64,000 nt of DNA from the NCBI GenBank assembly GCA_905182735.1, contig CAJJCT010000031.1, forward strand, positions 38,978-102,977. The letters run 5' to 3'. Source of the stretch: Candidatus Marivariicella framensis. Its GTDB lineage: Bacteria; Bacteroidota; Bacteroidia; Flavobacteriales; Flavobacteriaceae. Position numbers and translations under genes: made by a program. Within the stretch, counting starts at the first letter, position 1, and every line of letters starts with the position of its first letter. The notes under the pieces are model-generated. The model searched no databases. It was not told the origin of the DNA and saw only the letters and a list, made by a program, of their open reading frames with translations. Positions 18,578-28,796 of the stretch are shown here, piece by piece.

Positions 18578-20613
18578 TGAAACCAAAAAAGCAAGCAAAT
18601 TCTTTAATTTCAGAAACTAGTCCCTATTTACTTCAACACGCTCTTAATCCAGTTAATTGGATTTCTTGGGAAGACAATTTACTCAGTAAGACTAAAAAAC
18701 AAAGTAAACTTCTAATTATAAGTATTGGCTACTCTACATGTCATTGGTGTCATGTTATGGAAAAAGAAGTTTTTGAAGATAAAGAAGCTGCGGAGTATAT
18801 GAATCAAAACTTTATTTGTATTAAAATAGATAGGGAAGAGAGACCAGAAGTTGATCAATTATATATGGAAGCAATTCAAATAATTAGTGGTCAAGGAGGT
18901 TGGCCTCTTAATATAGTTGCGCTTCCTGATGGAACCCCTATATGGGGAGCAACATATGTCAATCTTATAAATTGGAAGACAATACTCAAAGACATAATTG
19001 AATTATACAATAAAAAACCAGATGCAGCTATTGATTATGGAGTTAATATTCGAAGGATTATTCGAGAACAAAAAGATGAAGAAAAAGAAGTTCAAATTAA
19101 TATTATTAAAATACTAAATACAATTAAAGGTGATTTAGATTATAAATATGGCGGATTCAAAGGAAGTATAAAGTTTATGATGCCTGTTCAATTAAGGTGT
19201 TGGCAATTTTTATCATACAGCTATAAAGATAATTTTAATTTAAAAAAGTACTGGTTAAACACTCTTGAAAAAATCACTTTAGGTGGAGTTTTTGATTTTG
19301 TTGGTGGTGGATTTTCAAGGTATTCGACAGATAATAGATGGCACATTCCTCATTTTGAAAAAATGGGATATGATAATGGACAACTATTACAAGTTTATTC
19401 AGAAGCCTTTAAAAACAATAGCTCACCTCTTTTTAAAAGAACTGCTAAATTGGTGTTGAAATTTGTTTTAAGTGAATTGAAACATACAGATGGCTCCTTT
19501 TACAGCGCTTTAGATGCAGACAGTATTTGTGAAAAATCCTCTCTTAAAGAAGGAGCTTTTTATGCATGGGATCCAAAGATCCTAAAGAATATTTTAGGAA
19601 ATGATTACTTGTTATTTAATGCGTTTTTAAATGCTAATAATTCAAGCTATTGGGCAGAGGAAGAAAAGTTAGTTTTATTTAGAACTACAACAGAAGAAAA
19701 GTTTGCTATTGAAAATAATTTAAATTTAAAAGAGTTTATTTTAAAAATAGATAAATGGAGGAGTCTACTTTATAATAATCGAGAAAAAAGATCAAAACCT
19801 TTTAAAGATAAAAAAATAATATGTAGCTGGAACGCAATAATATCAAAGGGTTTGTTGAGCGCATACCAATCTTTTGGATGGAAAGACTCTAAGGACGCTG
19901 CGGTAAAGAATTTAGATTTTATTTTATCTAATTTTTTATTGAATAATAATAAAATTTTGAGAATTTATCCTAAAAATAATAGAAAAATTTATGGTGTCCT
20001 AGAAGATTATGCCTCTGTAATTTCGTTGCTAATTATGGCATTCGAAACTATTCATAATGAGATTTACATTCAAATTGCAAATAAACTAGTCGACCATTGT
20101 CTTTTAAATTTCTATGACTCTGATCTTCACTTTTTTTATTTTACCTCAAAAGAAAATAAATCATTGTGGTCAAGAAAAAAAGAAGATGAGGATAATGTAA
20201 TTCCTTCAAGTAATGCTATTATGGCAGAGAATTTAAATTTCATCTCTCAGCATTTGAATCGAAATGATTTAAAATCTATCTATCTGAGAATGCTAAAAAA
20301 TATGAAAAATAAAGTTAGTGCTTCGCCAGGGAATTATTCTCTATGGCTGCAACTAATTGCACTAAATAAAATTCCTCAATATCAAGTTGCAATAATTGGA
20401 AATAAAGCTTTTGAAATATCAAAAAAACTTCATAAATATTATTTACCTAATTGTCGTATTTCAGCCACTGAATCTCCTAGCAATCTTCCATTATTTGAAG
20501 GGCGTTTTAAAAAAAACGAAACTTTACTTTACGTTTGTGAAGAGTTAAAATGTAACCTTCCTGTCAAAACGATTGATGAGGTAATTCAGCAGGTTGAATT
20601 TGCTAAACTTTAG
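18577..20613 (+). CDS. DUF255 thioredoxin-domain protein (YyaL/SSP411-like)
   Basis: The 678-residue protein begins with a GTG that shares a base with the nfu stop. Residues ~1-165 are a thioredoxin-like domain with C55-HW-C58 in the STCHWCHVM motif. The remainder is an (alpha/alpha)6-barrel related to N-acylglucosamine 2-epimerase/glycosidase folds (GGGFSRYSTD, HFEKMGYDN, SALDADS are family segments). Length and motifs match the YyaL group, whose function is unsettled. It converges on tsaB with an 11-base overlap. Confidence 0.88.
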   Translation: MKPKKQANSLISETSPYLLQHALNPVNWISWEDNLLSKTKKQSKLLIISIGYSTCHWCHVMEKEVFEDKEAAEYMNQNFICIKIDREERPEVDQLYMEAIQIISGQGGWPLNIVALPDGTPIWGATYVNLINWKTILKDIIELYNKKPDAAIDYGVNIRRIIREQKDEEKEVQINIIKILNTIKGDLDYKYGGFKGSIKFMMPVQLRCWQFLSYSYKDNFNLKKYWLNTLEKITLGGVFDFVGGGFSRYSTDNRWHIPHFEKMGYDNGQLLQVYSEAFKNNSSPLFKRTAKLVLKFVLSELKHTDGSFYSALDADSICEKSSLKEGAFYAWDPKILKNILGNDYLLFNAFLNANNSSYWAEEEKLVLFRTTTEEKFAIENNLNLKEFILKIDKWRSLLYNNREKRSKPFKDKKIICSWNAIISKGLLSAYQSFGWKDSKDAAVKNLDFILSNFLLNNNKILRIYPKNNRKIYGVLEDYASVISLLIMAFETIHNEIYIQIANKLVDHCLLNFYDSDLHFFYFTSKENKSLWSRKKEDEDNVIPSSNAIMAENLNFISQHLNRNDLKSIYLRMLKNMKNKVSASPGNYSLWLQLIALNKIPQYQVAIIGNKAFEISKKLHKYYLPNCRISATESPSNLPLFEGRFKKNETLLYVCEELKCNLPVKTIDEVIQQVEFAKL

Positions 20614-21277
20614 TTGTATAAAATTCTTTTAAATAATATGGCTCAAAGTAAGCAACATCTTCAAAGTCTAGATTCATGAACTTTTTATATGATAGTTTAA
20701 CCATATTTTTAGCTGACGGTTCAACAGGATTATCAAGGGTTTTAAACTTTGGACTTTTAATTAAACCGTTGGTCTTTTGTGAACCAAATCCAAAGGCAAG
20801 TATGTTGTTTTTTGACAGATAATCTTTAAAACTGTTTTCTGTTAAAACTTCTGCCCAAGTCTCTTTGATAACTTTGTGTTGATTATCCAGAATTTGAGTA
20901 TAAACCTCCATTCGTCTGGCATCTATCATAGGAGCTAAAAAAGTTCCTTTTGGAGCTTCTATTTCTTGAGCAAGAATTGAAAGGCTGTTGACAGAAATTA
21001 AAGGTTTATTTAATGAATAGCAAAGACCCTTAGCTGCTGAGACTCCGATTCGAAGTCCCGTATAAGATCCTGGACCTTTACTTACAGAAATAGCGGCTAG
21101 TTTTTGCAAATTGATTTGAGAGTCGTCTATCAGTTTTTTCATAAATGGATGTAACTGTTCACCATGAGAATAATTCTCACTACTTTTTTCAATTATTTTA
21201 ATAAGTTTACCATTAAGACTTAAAGCAACAGAACAGTTTTTTGTCGAGGTTTCAATATGTAATATCCAATTATCCAT
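20603..21277 (-). CDS. tsaB: tRNA threonylcarbamoyladenosine biosynthesis protein TsaB
   Basis: TsaB partners TsaD in the t6A37 modification of tRNAs. The N-terminal ILHIETSTKNCSVAL is the ASKHA-fold phosphate loop, and VSKGPGSYTGLRIGVSAAKG is the family signature. The metal-binding histidines of TsaD are absent, as expected for TsaB. Length is 224 residues. It lies eight bases after the TolC gene on the same strand and is probably read through from the efflux operon. Confidence 0.93.
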   Translation of the reverse strand: MDNWILHIETSTKNCSVALSLNGKLIKIIEKSSENYSHGEQLHPFMKKLIDDSQINLQKLAAISVSKGPGSYTGLRIGVSAAKGLCYSLNKPLISVNSLSILAQEIEAPKGTFLAPMIDARRMEVYTQILDNQHKVIKETWAEVLTENSFKDYLSKNNILAFGFGSQKTNGLIKSPKFKTLDNPVEPSAKNMVKLSYKKFMNLDFEDVAYFEPYYLKEFYTTKV

Positions 21278-21285
21278 TAAAATAT

Positions 21286-22704
21286 TTATTCAATAGATAG
21301 TGGGATTCCAAAATAAAACTCAACAACCTTTAATTTAAAAATATAATCAAACTTAGCCCTTATTTGATCAGATAATGATTGTTCATATCTTTGCTTAGCC
21401 TGGACATAATCAAATGAATTTATTACTCCTTCCTGAAAACTTTCCTGAGTATTTCTAAAGGCTATTTCTCTTGATTTTACAGTTTTTTGAGCAGCTTCAT
21501 AAAATTTATATGCTCCTCTTGAATCATTAAATGCTTGATTAATTTGGCTTTCTAAATCAAACTTTTGTCTTTCAAAAGAATTTTTAGTTCGTTCTAAATT
21601 TATTTTGGCTCTTTTGACTGAGTTTTTTGAAACAAAACCATTAAAAATTGGAATGTTTAAACTTAATCCATAATTCTGACCTTCGTTAAATTGAAACTGT
21701 TCTGAAAAAGATAATGGAGATGCAGCCGTTCTATTTTCAACCTCTCTAACAACAGTTTCTCCAGAAGAAAGTACAGTCCCTATTGGGGCTAAGTAATAAT
21801 CGCCTGTGCCAACCAGTCTGTCTGAATAACCAATTCTGTTACTGTAGCTGTAAAATGCCCTGAGAGTTGGCTGAAGAGTTCCTTTTGCTAATTCAATATC
21901 TTTTTCTGCAATATCAATATTAACAGCACCTAGCTTTATATCATTTCTCAAAGTCAATGCTTTTTCAAAGATTGATTTTGGGTTTTCTTCTAAAATTTGA
22001 GAAAAAGGAATGTCTAAATCTTCAAAAACAATATTAAAATTATCATAATCTGATATTTGCAGTAGTTGAGCTAAGTTAATTTTAGAAAGAATAAAATTAT
22101 TTTCAGCACGTACAATCGACTGTTCTTGACTTGCTAAATTTGCTTCAAGTTCATACAAATCTCCACTTGGAAGAACTCCAGCTTCAATTAAAGAGGATGT
22201 TCTTTTTAATTGTTCCTTAGCGACTATTAATTGACTTTTTTGAGAATTAAGAATTTCAGAATTAAATAATACTTGCAAATAACTATTAGCGACAAGAAGC
22301 TTTGTGTCATCAATCATGTCATCCAATTGATAACGCTTCGCAAGTATGTTTAAATTAGCTCTATGAAGTCTGTTGAAGTTTTGAAGTCCATTATATATAT
22401 CCATCCCAATACTAGCTCCCATTGAACTGAACTGTGTGGTTAAGTTCTCTAACAAACCTGTTGTTATATTTTGGTTAAGCCCTACATTCCATGAATGTGA
22501 CGATTGGGCATTAAAGTTTGGTAAAAAATTACCTATTGCATTTGACTTATCAACTGCGGCATTTTCTATATCTAGAATTGACTGTTTAATCGAAATGTTT
22601 TTTTCAACAGCCATTTCAACACACTCTTCAAGTGTTAATGTCTGAGACAAAGCATTGTTAGAAACAACAAATAAGCAAAAAGTTAAAATATATCTCATAT
22701 TCAA
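21286..22704 (-). CDS. TolC-family outer-membrane efflux protein
   Basis: The 472-residue protein has a signal peptide ending ALSQ and then LTLEECVEMAVEKN, the TolC-family start. Two repeats of long coiled helices and barrel strands follow, and the second repeat has PIFNGFVSKNSVKRAKINL. It forms the outer-membrane channel of the exporter whose adaptor, permeases and ATPase precede it. It is the penultimate gene of the unit, before tsaB. Confidence 0.93.
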   Translation of the reverse strand: MNMRYILTFCLFVVSNNALSQTLTLEECVEMAVEKNISIKQSILDIENAAVDKSNAIGNFLPNFNAQSSHSWNVGLNQNITTGLLENLTTQFSSMGASIGMDIYNGLQNFNRLHRANLNILAKRYQLDDMIDDTKLLVANSYLQVLFNSEILNSQKSQLIVAKEQLKRTSSLIEAGVLPSGDLYELEANLASQEQSIVRAENNFILSKINLAQLLQISDYDNFNIVFEDLDIPFSQILEENPKSIFEKALTLRNDIKLGAVNIDIAEKDIELAKGTLQPTLRAFYSYSNRIGYSDRLVGTGDYYLAPIGTVLSSGETVVREVENRTAASPLSFSEQFQFNEGQNYGLSLNIPIFNGFVSKNSVKRAKINLERTKNSFERQKFDLESQINQAFNDSRGAYKFYEAAQKTVKSREIAFRNTQESFQEGVINSFDYVQAKQRYEQSLSDQIRAKFDYIFKLKVVEFYFGIPLSIE

Positions 22705-22727
22705 ATATTAATTAAATCTATTAAAAA

Positions 22728-23864
22728 TTAATTTTCATCATCTTTCTCTCTTAAAATACTATCTCCAATTTTTTCAGGCTTTGTTTGGTTCCAAACTTTA
22801 ATTTTATCTTCAATTGAAATACCAGAAATAATCTCAATATTTATTCCATCTGAAATCCCAACCTCTATGTCTACTCGCTCAAAAGATTGATCAGCTTTTT
22901 CAATTTCAACATATGTTTTCTCAGTCGTTTTATCAAATTGAAGTAGAGCTTCGGAAATTACCATTACATTATCTTTTCTTTCTAAAACTAATGATGCATT
23001 AGCGCTATACCCCGCTCTAACACTCACTGAATTATCTAGAAAAACATCTCCTTCTATTTTAAACTTAACCGCTCCTTGTTCTTCATTTCCCTTTGGAGCA
23101 ATAAATTTTAATCTAGCGTCAAAATCTTTATTTTGAATGGCTCCTAAATTTATAATTAGCGCCATGTCAATTTTCAATTTTTCAACCTCAGATTCATCTA
23201 TTTTACCCTCGAAAATCATTTTAGTTAAATCCGCAATAGTAGCTATTGTGGTACCAGCATTAAAAGTATTACTCTCAACAACTTGATCACCGGCTTTTAC
23301 CGGAATTTCCAAAACTGTTCCTGCAACAGTTGCTCTAATGTTTGTATTAGCAGTTGATGATCCTCCAGCTGAACCAAGAAGAATAACTTGTAAATCACTT
23401 TTAGCATTAGTTAAATCTTGATTAGATCTATTATAGCTTAAAGATGCATTTTGAAAATCTTGTTTAGATATAATGTCTTTTTCAAATAAGGATTTATTTC
23501 TATTATATTCAATTTTTGCATTATCAAGAATAATTTTTAATGAGGCAACGCGTCCCTTGGCACTATTTAACGATCCTTCATTTGGAACGACTTTTACCTT
23601 AGCTAGAAGATCTCCCTCTTTCACCTCATCTCCTTCTTCAACAAATAATTCTTGAATAATTCCTGAAATCTGTGGCTTAATCTCAACTTCATCTTCAGGA
23701 ATAACTTTTCCGGTAACAACTGTTTTCTCCTCCACAGAAGACATAAAAGCTGTTTGAGTTTCATACACAGTAATTGATTTACTGTTAGTTTTTACAAAAT
23801 AAGCAGCGGCAAATAATGCTCCACAAATTATCAGTGTTATACTTAAGTATTTTAAAAATTTCAT
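22728..23864 (-). CDS. MacA/HlyD-type periplasmic adaptor
   Basis: The 378-residue protein has an N-terminal membrane anchor (about residues 6-25), then VTGKVIPEDEVEIKPQISG, the barrel/lipoyl start of membrane-fusion proteins. A coiled-coil hairpin covers about 95-150. The second lipoyl half follows (RATVAGTVLEIPVKAGDQV), then beta-barrel and membrane-proximal domains. It links the MacB-like permeases to the TolC channel. Substrate is unknown; macrolide-type or peptide export is typical for the family but not shown. Confidence 0.92.
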   Translation of the reverse strand: MKFLKYLSITLIICGALFAAAYFVKTNSKSITVYETQTAFMSSVEEKTVVTGKVIPEDEVEIKPQISGIIQELFVEEGDEVKEGDLLAKVKVVPNEGSLNSAKGRVASLKIILDNAKIEYNRNKSLFEKDIISKQDFQNASLSYNRSNQDLTNAKSDLQVILLGSAGGSSTANTNIRATVAGTVLEIPVKAGDQVVESNTFNAGTTIATIADLTKMIFEGKIDESEVEKLKIDMALIINLGAIQNKDFDARLKFIAPKGNEEQGAVKFKIEGDVFLDNSVSVRAGYSANASLVLERKDNVMVISEALLQFDKTTEKTYVEIEKADQSFERVDIEVGISDGINIEIISGISIEDKIKVWNQTKPEKIGDSILREKDDEN

Positions 23865-23888
23865 ATTGTAGTAGATTTATTTTATAAT

Positions 23889-25166
23889 TTATTCTTCTCT
23901 TAGTGCGTCTATAGGTTTAATACTTACTGCTCGTTGTGCCGGAATTAATCCAATCAAAGTTCCTAGTGTTACCATAATAAATAATGCCCCTAAAACAAAT
24001 GGAATTGGAACAGTAGGGTTAGTATAAGGAAAGTCAGTCATATCAATAGTGAAGGCATTTATACCTGCTAATACAAATGCACCAAGTATAATTCCAAGAA
24101 TTCCAGCAATTATAGTAAGAAAAACTGACTCCAATATTATCTGTACACGAACCTCTCCTGGAGTTGCTCCCAATGCTCTTCTTACTCCTAGCTCTTTAGT
24201 TCTTTCTTTTACAGAAATCAATAAAATATTACCGATCCCTATAACACCAGCAATTATTGTTGCAACTCCAACAACTAATGATAGAAAGGTCATTCCTTCT
24301 GCAAATCCCATAATACTATTAAAAATTTCACCTAAATTAAAAGACCCAAAAGCCCTATCATCTTTAGGTGAAACTCTGTGAATTCTTTTAAGAGTTTGCT
24401 TTACTTCTGTCTCAACTTTTACAACATCCGCATCATCATAAGCAGCAATATTTAACCACCCCACATAATCCCCTGTATTATATAAGTTTTGATAAGTTGT
24501 GAAAGGAATAAAAACGTCAGAATCTGAATCAAAAGGACTTCCTTGTCTAAAAACTAGGACTCCAACTACTTTAAAGAATACATTATCAACCCTAACATAT
24601 TTACCTACAGGATTTTCATTTTGCTCAAATAAGTCAGATGCTGTTCTCTCTCCAATAACACAAACTTTTCTTTTATTTTTAATATCTTCTTGATTGATAA
24701 ACCTTCCTCCGTCATATATATCCTGAGTAGATATTTTTCTAAATTCAGGAAAATCTCCAAAAATAGCATAATCTCCTGAGTTGTTATTTCTAACAATATT
24801 AGCTGGGGCTCCTCCTCCAAAGCTTCCTCGAGAATTTCTTGGAACTATATATTTAATTTGAGGAATTCTTTTTCTTAATATTTCAACATCTTGAAGTTTT
24901 AGCTTAGGTTGTCTTCCAATTTTAAAACCATCATAGGGTATACTTGTTGATTGAGACCACACAAACATCGAGTTCATCGCTACTTTTTGAAACTGTCTTT
25001 CAAAACCATTATCTAATCCTTTAGCTGAACCGGATAGTGCTATATAAATAAAGATGCCCCAAAGAACTCCAACAATAGTTATTGCAGTTCTTACTTTGTT
25101 TTTTTGAATTGAACCAAAAATTTCTTGCCAAGTATCTCTATCAAAAATTATTTTTAAACTATTCAT
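23889..25166 (-). CDS. MacB-like ABC transporter permease (second)
   Basis: The 425-residue protein has one N-terminal transmembrane helix, a large periplasmic MacB core domain (about residues 50-270), and three C-terminal helices (about 290-415) with the FtsX motif KERTKELGVRRALGATPGEV. It lacks an ATPase domain, which is supplied by the separate gene at 26381. It overlaps the other permease by eight bases. The two permeases probably form a heterodimer. Confidence 0.92.
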   Translation of the reverse strand: MNSLKIIFDRDTWQEIFGSIQKNKVRTAITIVGVLWGIFIYIALSGSAKGLDNGFERQFQKVAMNSMFVWSQSTSIPYDGFKIGRQPKLKLQDVEILRKRIPQIKYIVPRNSRGSFGGGAPANIVRNNNSGDYAIFGDFPEFRKISTQDIYDGGRFINQEDIKNKRKVCVIGERTASDLFEQNENPVGKYVRVDNVFFKVVGVLVFRQGSPFDSDSDVFIPFTTYQNLYNTGDYVGWLNIAAYDDADVVKVETEVKQTLKRIHRVSPKDDRAFGSFNLGEIFNSIMGFAEGMTFLSLVVGVATIIAGVIGIGNILLISVKERTKELGVRRALGATPGEVRVQIILESVFLTIIAGILGIILGAFVLAGINAFTIDMTDFPYTNPTVPIPFVLGALFIMVTLGTLIGLIPAQRAVSIKPIDALREE

Positions 25167-26388
25167 CTCTTAATGCAACAATTGGTTTAATGGAAGCAGC
25201 TCTTTTTGCTGGAATATATCCAGCTATTGCTCCAAAAATAATTAGAATAAATGTCGAAAAAATAGCAGTAGAAATATCCACATAAGGATTTCTTATAAAA
25301 AACTTATCTAAAGTATCTCCCAAATTCTTTAAAATCACTATTGCAATAATCATTCCTATAGAGCCAGATAAAGTGGTTATAAAAATGGATTCCTGAAGAA
25401 TCATAGCTATAACTGATCTTGGAGTTGCACCTAGTGCTTTTCTAACACCCAATTCTTTAGTTCTTTCTTTTACAACAAAAACCATAATATTTGAAATTCC
25501 AATAATACCTGCTATTAAAGTCCCCAAACCAACAAAAGTGACGATATATTGCAGGACACTTGAAAACTGTTCGTTTTGACTAGCAGCTTGAGCAACATTT
25601 CTGATGTAAATACCCTTTGAATCAGTAGGGTCAATAGACTTTTTATTTTTCAAAAACAATCTTAATTTTTTTTCAAATATAAGTGCAATTTTTAGACCTA
25701 ATTCAGGTTTAAAACTAACTAGTATTTGATCAATTTTATCATTACTTTTTGCTAGAAGTTGACTAGTCGTATAAGGTAAAAAAATAATTCTTTCTTCATT
25801 GTCTCCTCCTTCATCTTGAAAAACCCCTATTACTTTAAAAGCAACACCAGCTAAAGAAATATATTTTCCTAAAGGATCTTCCTGTTTAAAAAGATCTAAT
25901 GCAACTAACCTTCCTATTACTACATTTTTAGTTTTATTTTTTACATCATTTTCATTTAAATAACGCCCTTTCATCATTATTGTTTTTTCAAAATATTGAT
26001 GAGAAGGTGCTACTCCTTGAGTAGAATAATTATTAGATTCATTTTTATAACTTGAAAGTGCAAATCGATTTATTCTGGGAGTAATATATTCTAAATAAAA
26101 AGGGAAATTTAATTTAATGTCTTCCAAATCTGAATTTTTAAATTCAATACGTCTATTTGATTTAAATCCTTTGTAGGGCTTTGAAGTTTTACCTGTAAAC
26201 ATTCTTATGCTGTTTGTCGCATCATCAAGAAACTCTTCTTTAAAGGTGTTTTTGAGACCATTTCCAAAACCAAATAAAATAATGAAAATAAAAATTCCAA
26301 GAGCCACGGTAAACCCTGATAAAAAAGTTCTGAGTTTATTTTTATTAATAGTTTGAAAAATTTCTTGCCAACGATCTAAACTAAACAT
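25159..26388 (-). CDS. MacB-like ABC transporter permease (first)
   Basis: The 409-residue paralogue of the next permease has the same plan: an N-terminal helix, a periplasmic MacB domain, and three C-terminal helices carrying KERTKELGVRKALGATPRSV. Both genes begin with similar residues (RWQEIFQTI versus TWQEIFGSI), consistent with an old duplication. It overlaps the ATPase stop by eight bases. Confidence 0.92.
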   Translation of the reverse strand: MFSLDRWQEIFQTINKNKLRTFLSGFTVALGIFIFIILFGFGNGLKNTFKEEFLDDATNSIRMFTGKTSKPYKGFKSNRRIEFKNSDLEDIKLNFPFYLEYITPRINRFALSSYKNESNNYSTQGVAPSHQYFEKTIMMKGRYLNENDVKNKTKNVVIGRLVALDLFKQEDPLGKYISLAGVAFKVIGVFQDEGGDNEERIIFLPYTTSQLLAKSNDKIDQILVSFKPELGLKIALIFEKKLRLFLKNKKSIDPTDSKGIYIRNVAQAASQNEQFSSVLQYIVTFVGLGTLIAGIIGISNIMVFVVKERTKELGVRKALGATPRSVIAMILQESIFITTLSGSIGMIIAIVILKNLGDTLDKFFIRNPYVDISTAIFSTFILIIFGAIAGYIPAKRAASIKPIVALRDE

Positions 26389-27082
26389 AATTTGAAGCTA
26401 ATACTTGTTTTACTTTTTTATCCTCTATAATAACACCGTCTTTCAAACGAACTATTCTTTTGCACATTTTAGCAATATCTTCTTCATGAGTAACTACTAA
26501 AATAGTTTTCCCTTCTTCGTTGATTTTTTGAATTAAATCCATAACTTCATTTGATGTAGTTGTATCAAGAGCACCTGTAGGTTCGTCTGCCAACAAAACT
26601 TTTGGTCTAGCAGCCATAGCTCTTGCAATTGCAACTCTTTGTTTTTGTCCTCCTGATAATTCACTTGGAAGGTGAGTTGCCCATTCCTTAAGGCCAACTC
26701 TTTCAAGGTAATTAAGAGCAATCTCTTGACGCTCTTTTCTTTTTATTCCCTGATAATAGAGAGGTAGAGAAACATTTTCAAGAGCATTTTTGTAATTAAT
26801 CAAATTAAATGATTGAAATACAAAACCTAGAAACTTGTTACGATATCTTGCAGCCTTAGTTTCATCTAAATCTTTTATAATAACATCATCAAGGGTATAC
26901 TGACCTTCATCTAAAAGATCTAACATTCCTATAATATTTAAAAGTGTGGATTTACCTGATCCTGAGGAACCCATGATAGCCACCAGTTCTCCTTCTTCAA
27001 CTTTAAAATCAATTCCTTTTAAAACGTGTAAAGTATTCTTACCCATTTTATATGATTTATGAAGATTTTGAATGTTTATCAT
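26381..27082 (-). CDS. ABC transporter ATP-binding protein (MacB/LolD type)
   Basis: The 233-residue ATPase has Walker A GSSGSGKST at residues 38-46, Q-loop FVFQSFNLI, signature LSGGQKQRVAIARA, Walker B VLLADEPTGALD, and the H-loop VVTHE. This pattern is that of the LolD/MacB ATPase group. The ATG at 27082 gives the standard start MINIQNLHKSY; a seven-codon extension upstream would include the promoter leader. It is the first gene of the exporter operon. Confidence 0.94.
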   Translation of the reverse strand: MINIQNLHKSYKMGKNTLHVLKGIDFKVEEGELVAIMGSSGSGKSTLLNIIGMLDLLDEGQYTLDDVIIKDLDETKAARYRNKFLGFVFQSFNLINYKNALENVSLPLYYQGIKRKERQEIALNYLERVGLKEWATHLPSELSGGQKQRVAIARAMAARPKVLLADEPTGALDTTTSNEVMDLIQKINEEGKTILVVTHEEDIAKMCKRIVRLKDGVIIEDKKVKQVLASNYV

Positions 27083-27100
27083 TATTTTTAGTTTATGCGA

Positions 27101-27108
27101 CAAATATA
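27101..27108 (-). promoter_or_regulatory. Putative -7 box TATATTTG for the exporter operon
   Basis: On the minus strand TATATTTG matches TAnnTTTG, 18 bases before the ATPase ATG at 27082. A TTG lies about 24 bases upstream, slightly long for a -33 element. Confidence 0.5.
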
Positions 27109-27198
27109 CATCATTATAATAGTTGATTTAAGCAATAATTACGAGAGCTATTAGTTTGTGAAATGTTTGATTATTTATAATTCAAAAGGTTTAATCAC

Positions 27199-27702
27199 TT
27201 AATTAATTATTGTCATTTTTAAATTTAAATTGTCTTTCAATTCAAAGATCATGTCTTTAAATTTAGGTGGTCCCATTATGGGTTGAATATTATTTGAATT
27301 TCCATAACTTTCTTTAGGTATCCCAATCCAATTTAAATCTATTTTTCCATTATTATTTTTATCATGGAAGAACTTAACCGCATATTTTCCTGCATTAAAA
27401 GAATCTATTTTTATAATACATTTTCTCTCAAAAATTGAAATTTTATTTATGGCTAGAATTTTATTTTCGTTATTATCAAAAACTGCTAGCATTAAATATC
27501 CTTCATTACTTTTTAATTTAGTCACTTCAATACTTAACGAATAGGGGCCTTTTTCTTTTATGAAGTAAGAAGTGTTTTCATTAAAATTATTTTGACCGAA
27601 AACTGTCTGAGTGTTAATAATAATGATTAAAAGTAATTTCAATTTGAGTCTAGTGCATATGTATATCAAAAAGTTAAATGCCTTTTCTGTTGGTCTCATC
27701 AT
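27199..27702 (-). CDS. DUF2141 domain secreted protein
   Basis: The 167-residue exported protein has a rather long basic N-region followed by a hydrophobic core ending TVFGQ. The DUF2141 domain fills about residues 50-165: YLMLAVFDN near the start, AGKYAVKFFHDKNNNGKID with its Asp/Asn loop, and GIPKESYGNSN. The family's function is unknown. The start overlaps the PspC-gene stop by four bases, and it ends the PadR operon. Confidence 0.85.
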   Translation of the reverse strand: MMRPTEKAFNFLIYICTRLKLKLLLIIIINTQTVFGQNNFNENTSYFIKEKGPYSLSIEVTKLKSNEGYLMLAVFDNNENKILAINKISIFERKCIIKIDSFNAGKYAVKFFHDKNNNGKIDLNWIGIPKESYGNSNNIQPIMGPPKFKDMIFELKDNLNLKMTIIN

Positions 27703-28796
27703 TTAATTGTTATTTTAAATTGATGAAGGGGAATTTTATTTATTGAAAAAGTAATAGCTTCAATAATTGAATTATAGTTTTCTAGATTAATTACACCTAG
27801 GGTAACGATTAGTATTATAATAATCAAAGTAGATATCCATACCCCTATTAAAACAAATACTGAAGCACTATTCATCCTGATTTTTGGTTTTCCAGTTAGA
27901 AGAATTAAGGCTAGGTTTAATAAAAAAACAAATGGTATTCCGAAAACAAAAACACAAGTCAAAAATATTAAAAGACCCTCCACTCCATAACCAAACAATG
28001 ATAGAGTGAAGGGGATATCAGAGGTTAAGAAAAGCCCTCCAACTGTTCCTCCAATAATTAGTCCAATTAAACTAAGGAATGAGATGAAAACCAAAATAAT
28101 TCCAAAAAAAAAGGCAATTGTTCTTAAAGCAATTGGAATGATTTTTAGAAAAAAATTAACACTCGATTTTGAAGCATTTTGAATTGGTCCCATTGTTTTT
28201 TTATAATCCCCTTTTTTAACAGAATCACTTAATTCTTCATACTCTTCTTTAATTTTATTTTTTATACTAGAAATATTTACAGGTTCTCCTTTCATTTTTA
28301 TTTTATCTGCAGTTGTTTTTGCCTCAGGTACAAAAATCCAAATTAGAATATATGTCAGAATAGTAAAGGGAACACCAAACACAAAAAGAATAAATAAAAC
28401 AAGTCTAACCCAAAGAATATTTAGAGCAAAATATTTACTGACTCCTCCAGCAACTCCACCAAGCCAATAATCGTCTGGATCCCTGAAGAACTTTCTCGTA
28501 ATTTTAGAATTCGTGTTTTCTTCCAAAATTTCATCACCTGCTAGGTCTTCAATACTCCCTAATGTTTGAATAACTATTTCTACTTGTTTTTCTGAAATCA
28601 CATAGTTATCAAAATTTTTATACTGAGAAAACAATTCTGCAATACGAGACTCTATATCTTCTATTATTTCTTCTTTTCCCAATGTTGATTGGAATAACTG
28701 TTCCAGGCTTTTTAAATAGAGTTTTAATTTTAAATAACCTTTTTCATCAATAGAAAACTTGATTTGGGCAAGATGTATACTTATAGCTTTGTTCAT
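27699..28796 (-). CDS. PspC-domain multi-pass membrane protein
   Basis: The 365-residue protein has an N-terminal cytoplasmic region (about residues 1-100) with an acidic helical segment. A PspC domain follows at about 103-160: FRDPDDYWLGGVAGGVSKYF, a transmembrane stretch, and IWIFVPEA. Several further transmembrane helices lie between 210 and 350. PspC proteins sense envelope stress in other bacteria; here the role is inferred. PadR followed by PspC is a frequent Bacteroidota pair, and the four-base overlaps on both sides show tight coupling. Confidence 0.88.
   Translation of the reverse strand: MNKAISIHLAQIKFSIDEKGYLKLKLYLKSLEQLFQSTLGKEEIIEDIESRIAELFSQYKNFDNYVISEKQVEIVIQTLGSIEDLAGDEILEENTNSKITRKFFRDPDDYWLGGVAGGVSKYFALNILWVRLVLFILFVFGVPFTILTYILIWIFVPEAKTTADKIKMKGEPVNISSIKNKIKEEYEELSDSVKKGDYKKTMGPIQNASKSSVNFFLKIIPIALRTIAFFFGIILVFISFLSLIGLIIGGTVGGLFLTSDIPFTLSLFGYGVEGLLIFLTCVFVFGIPFVFLLNLALILLTGKPKIRMNSASVFVLIGVWISTLIIIILIVTLGVINLENYNSIIEAITFSINKIPLHQFKITIK

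Noticed and set aside
24049..24381. 110-codon frame opposite the MacB-like permease
   Set aside because: It is antisense to the conserved FtsX-domain coding sequence; its Ile/Thr/Pro-rich translation is what that antisense would give.
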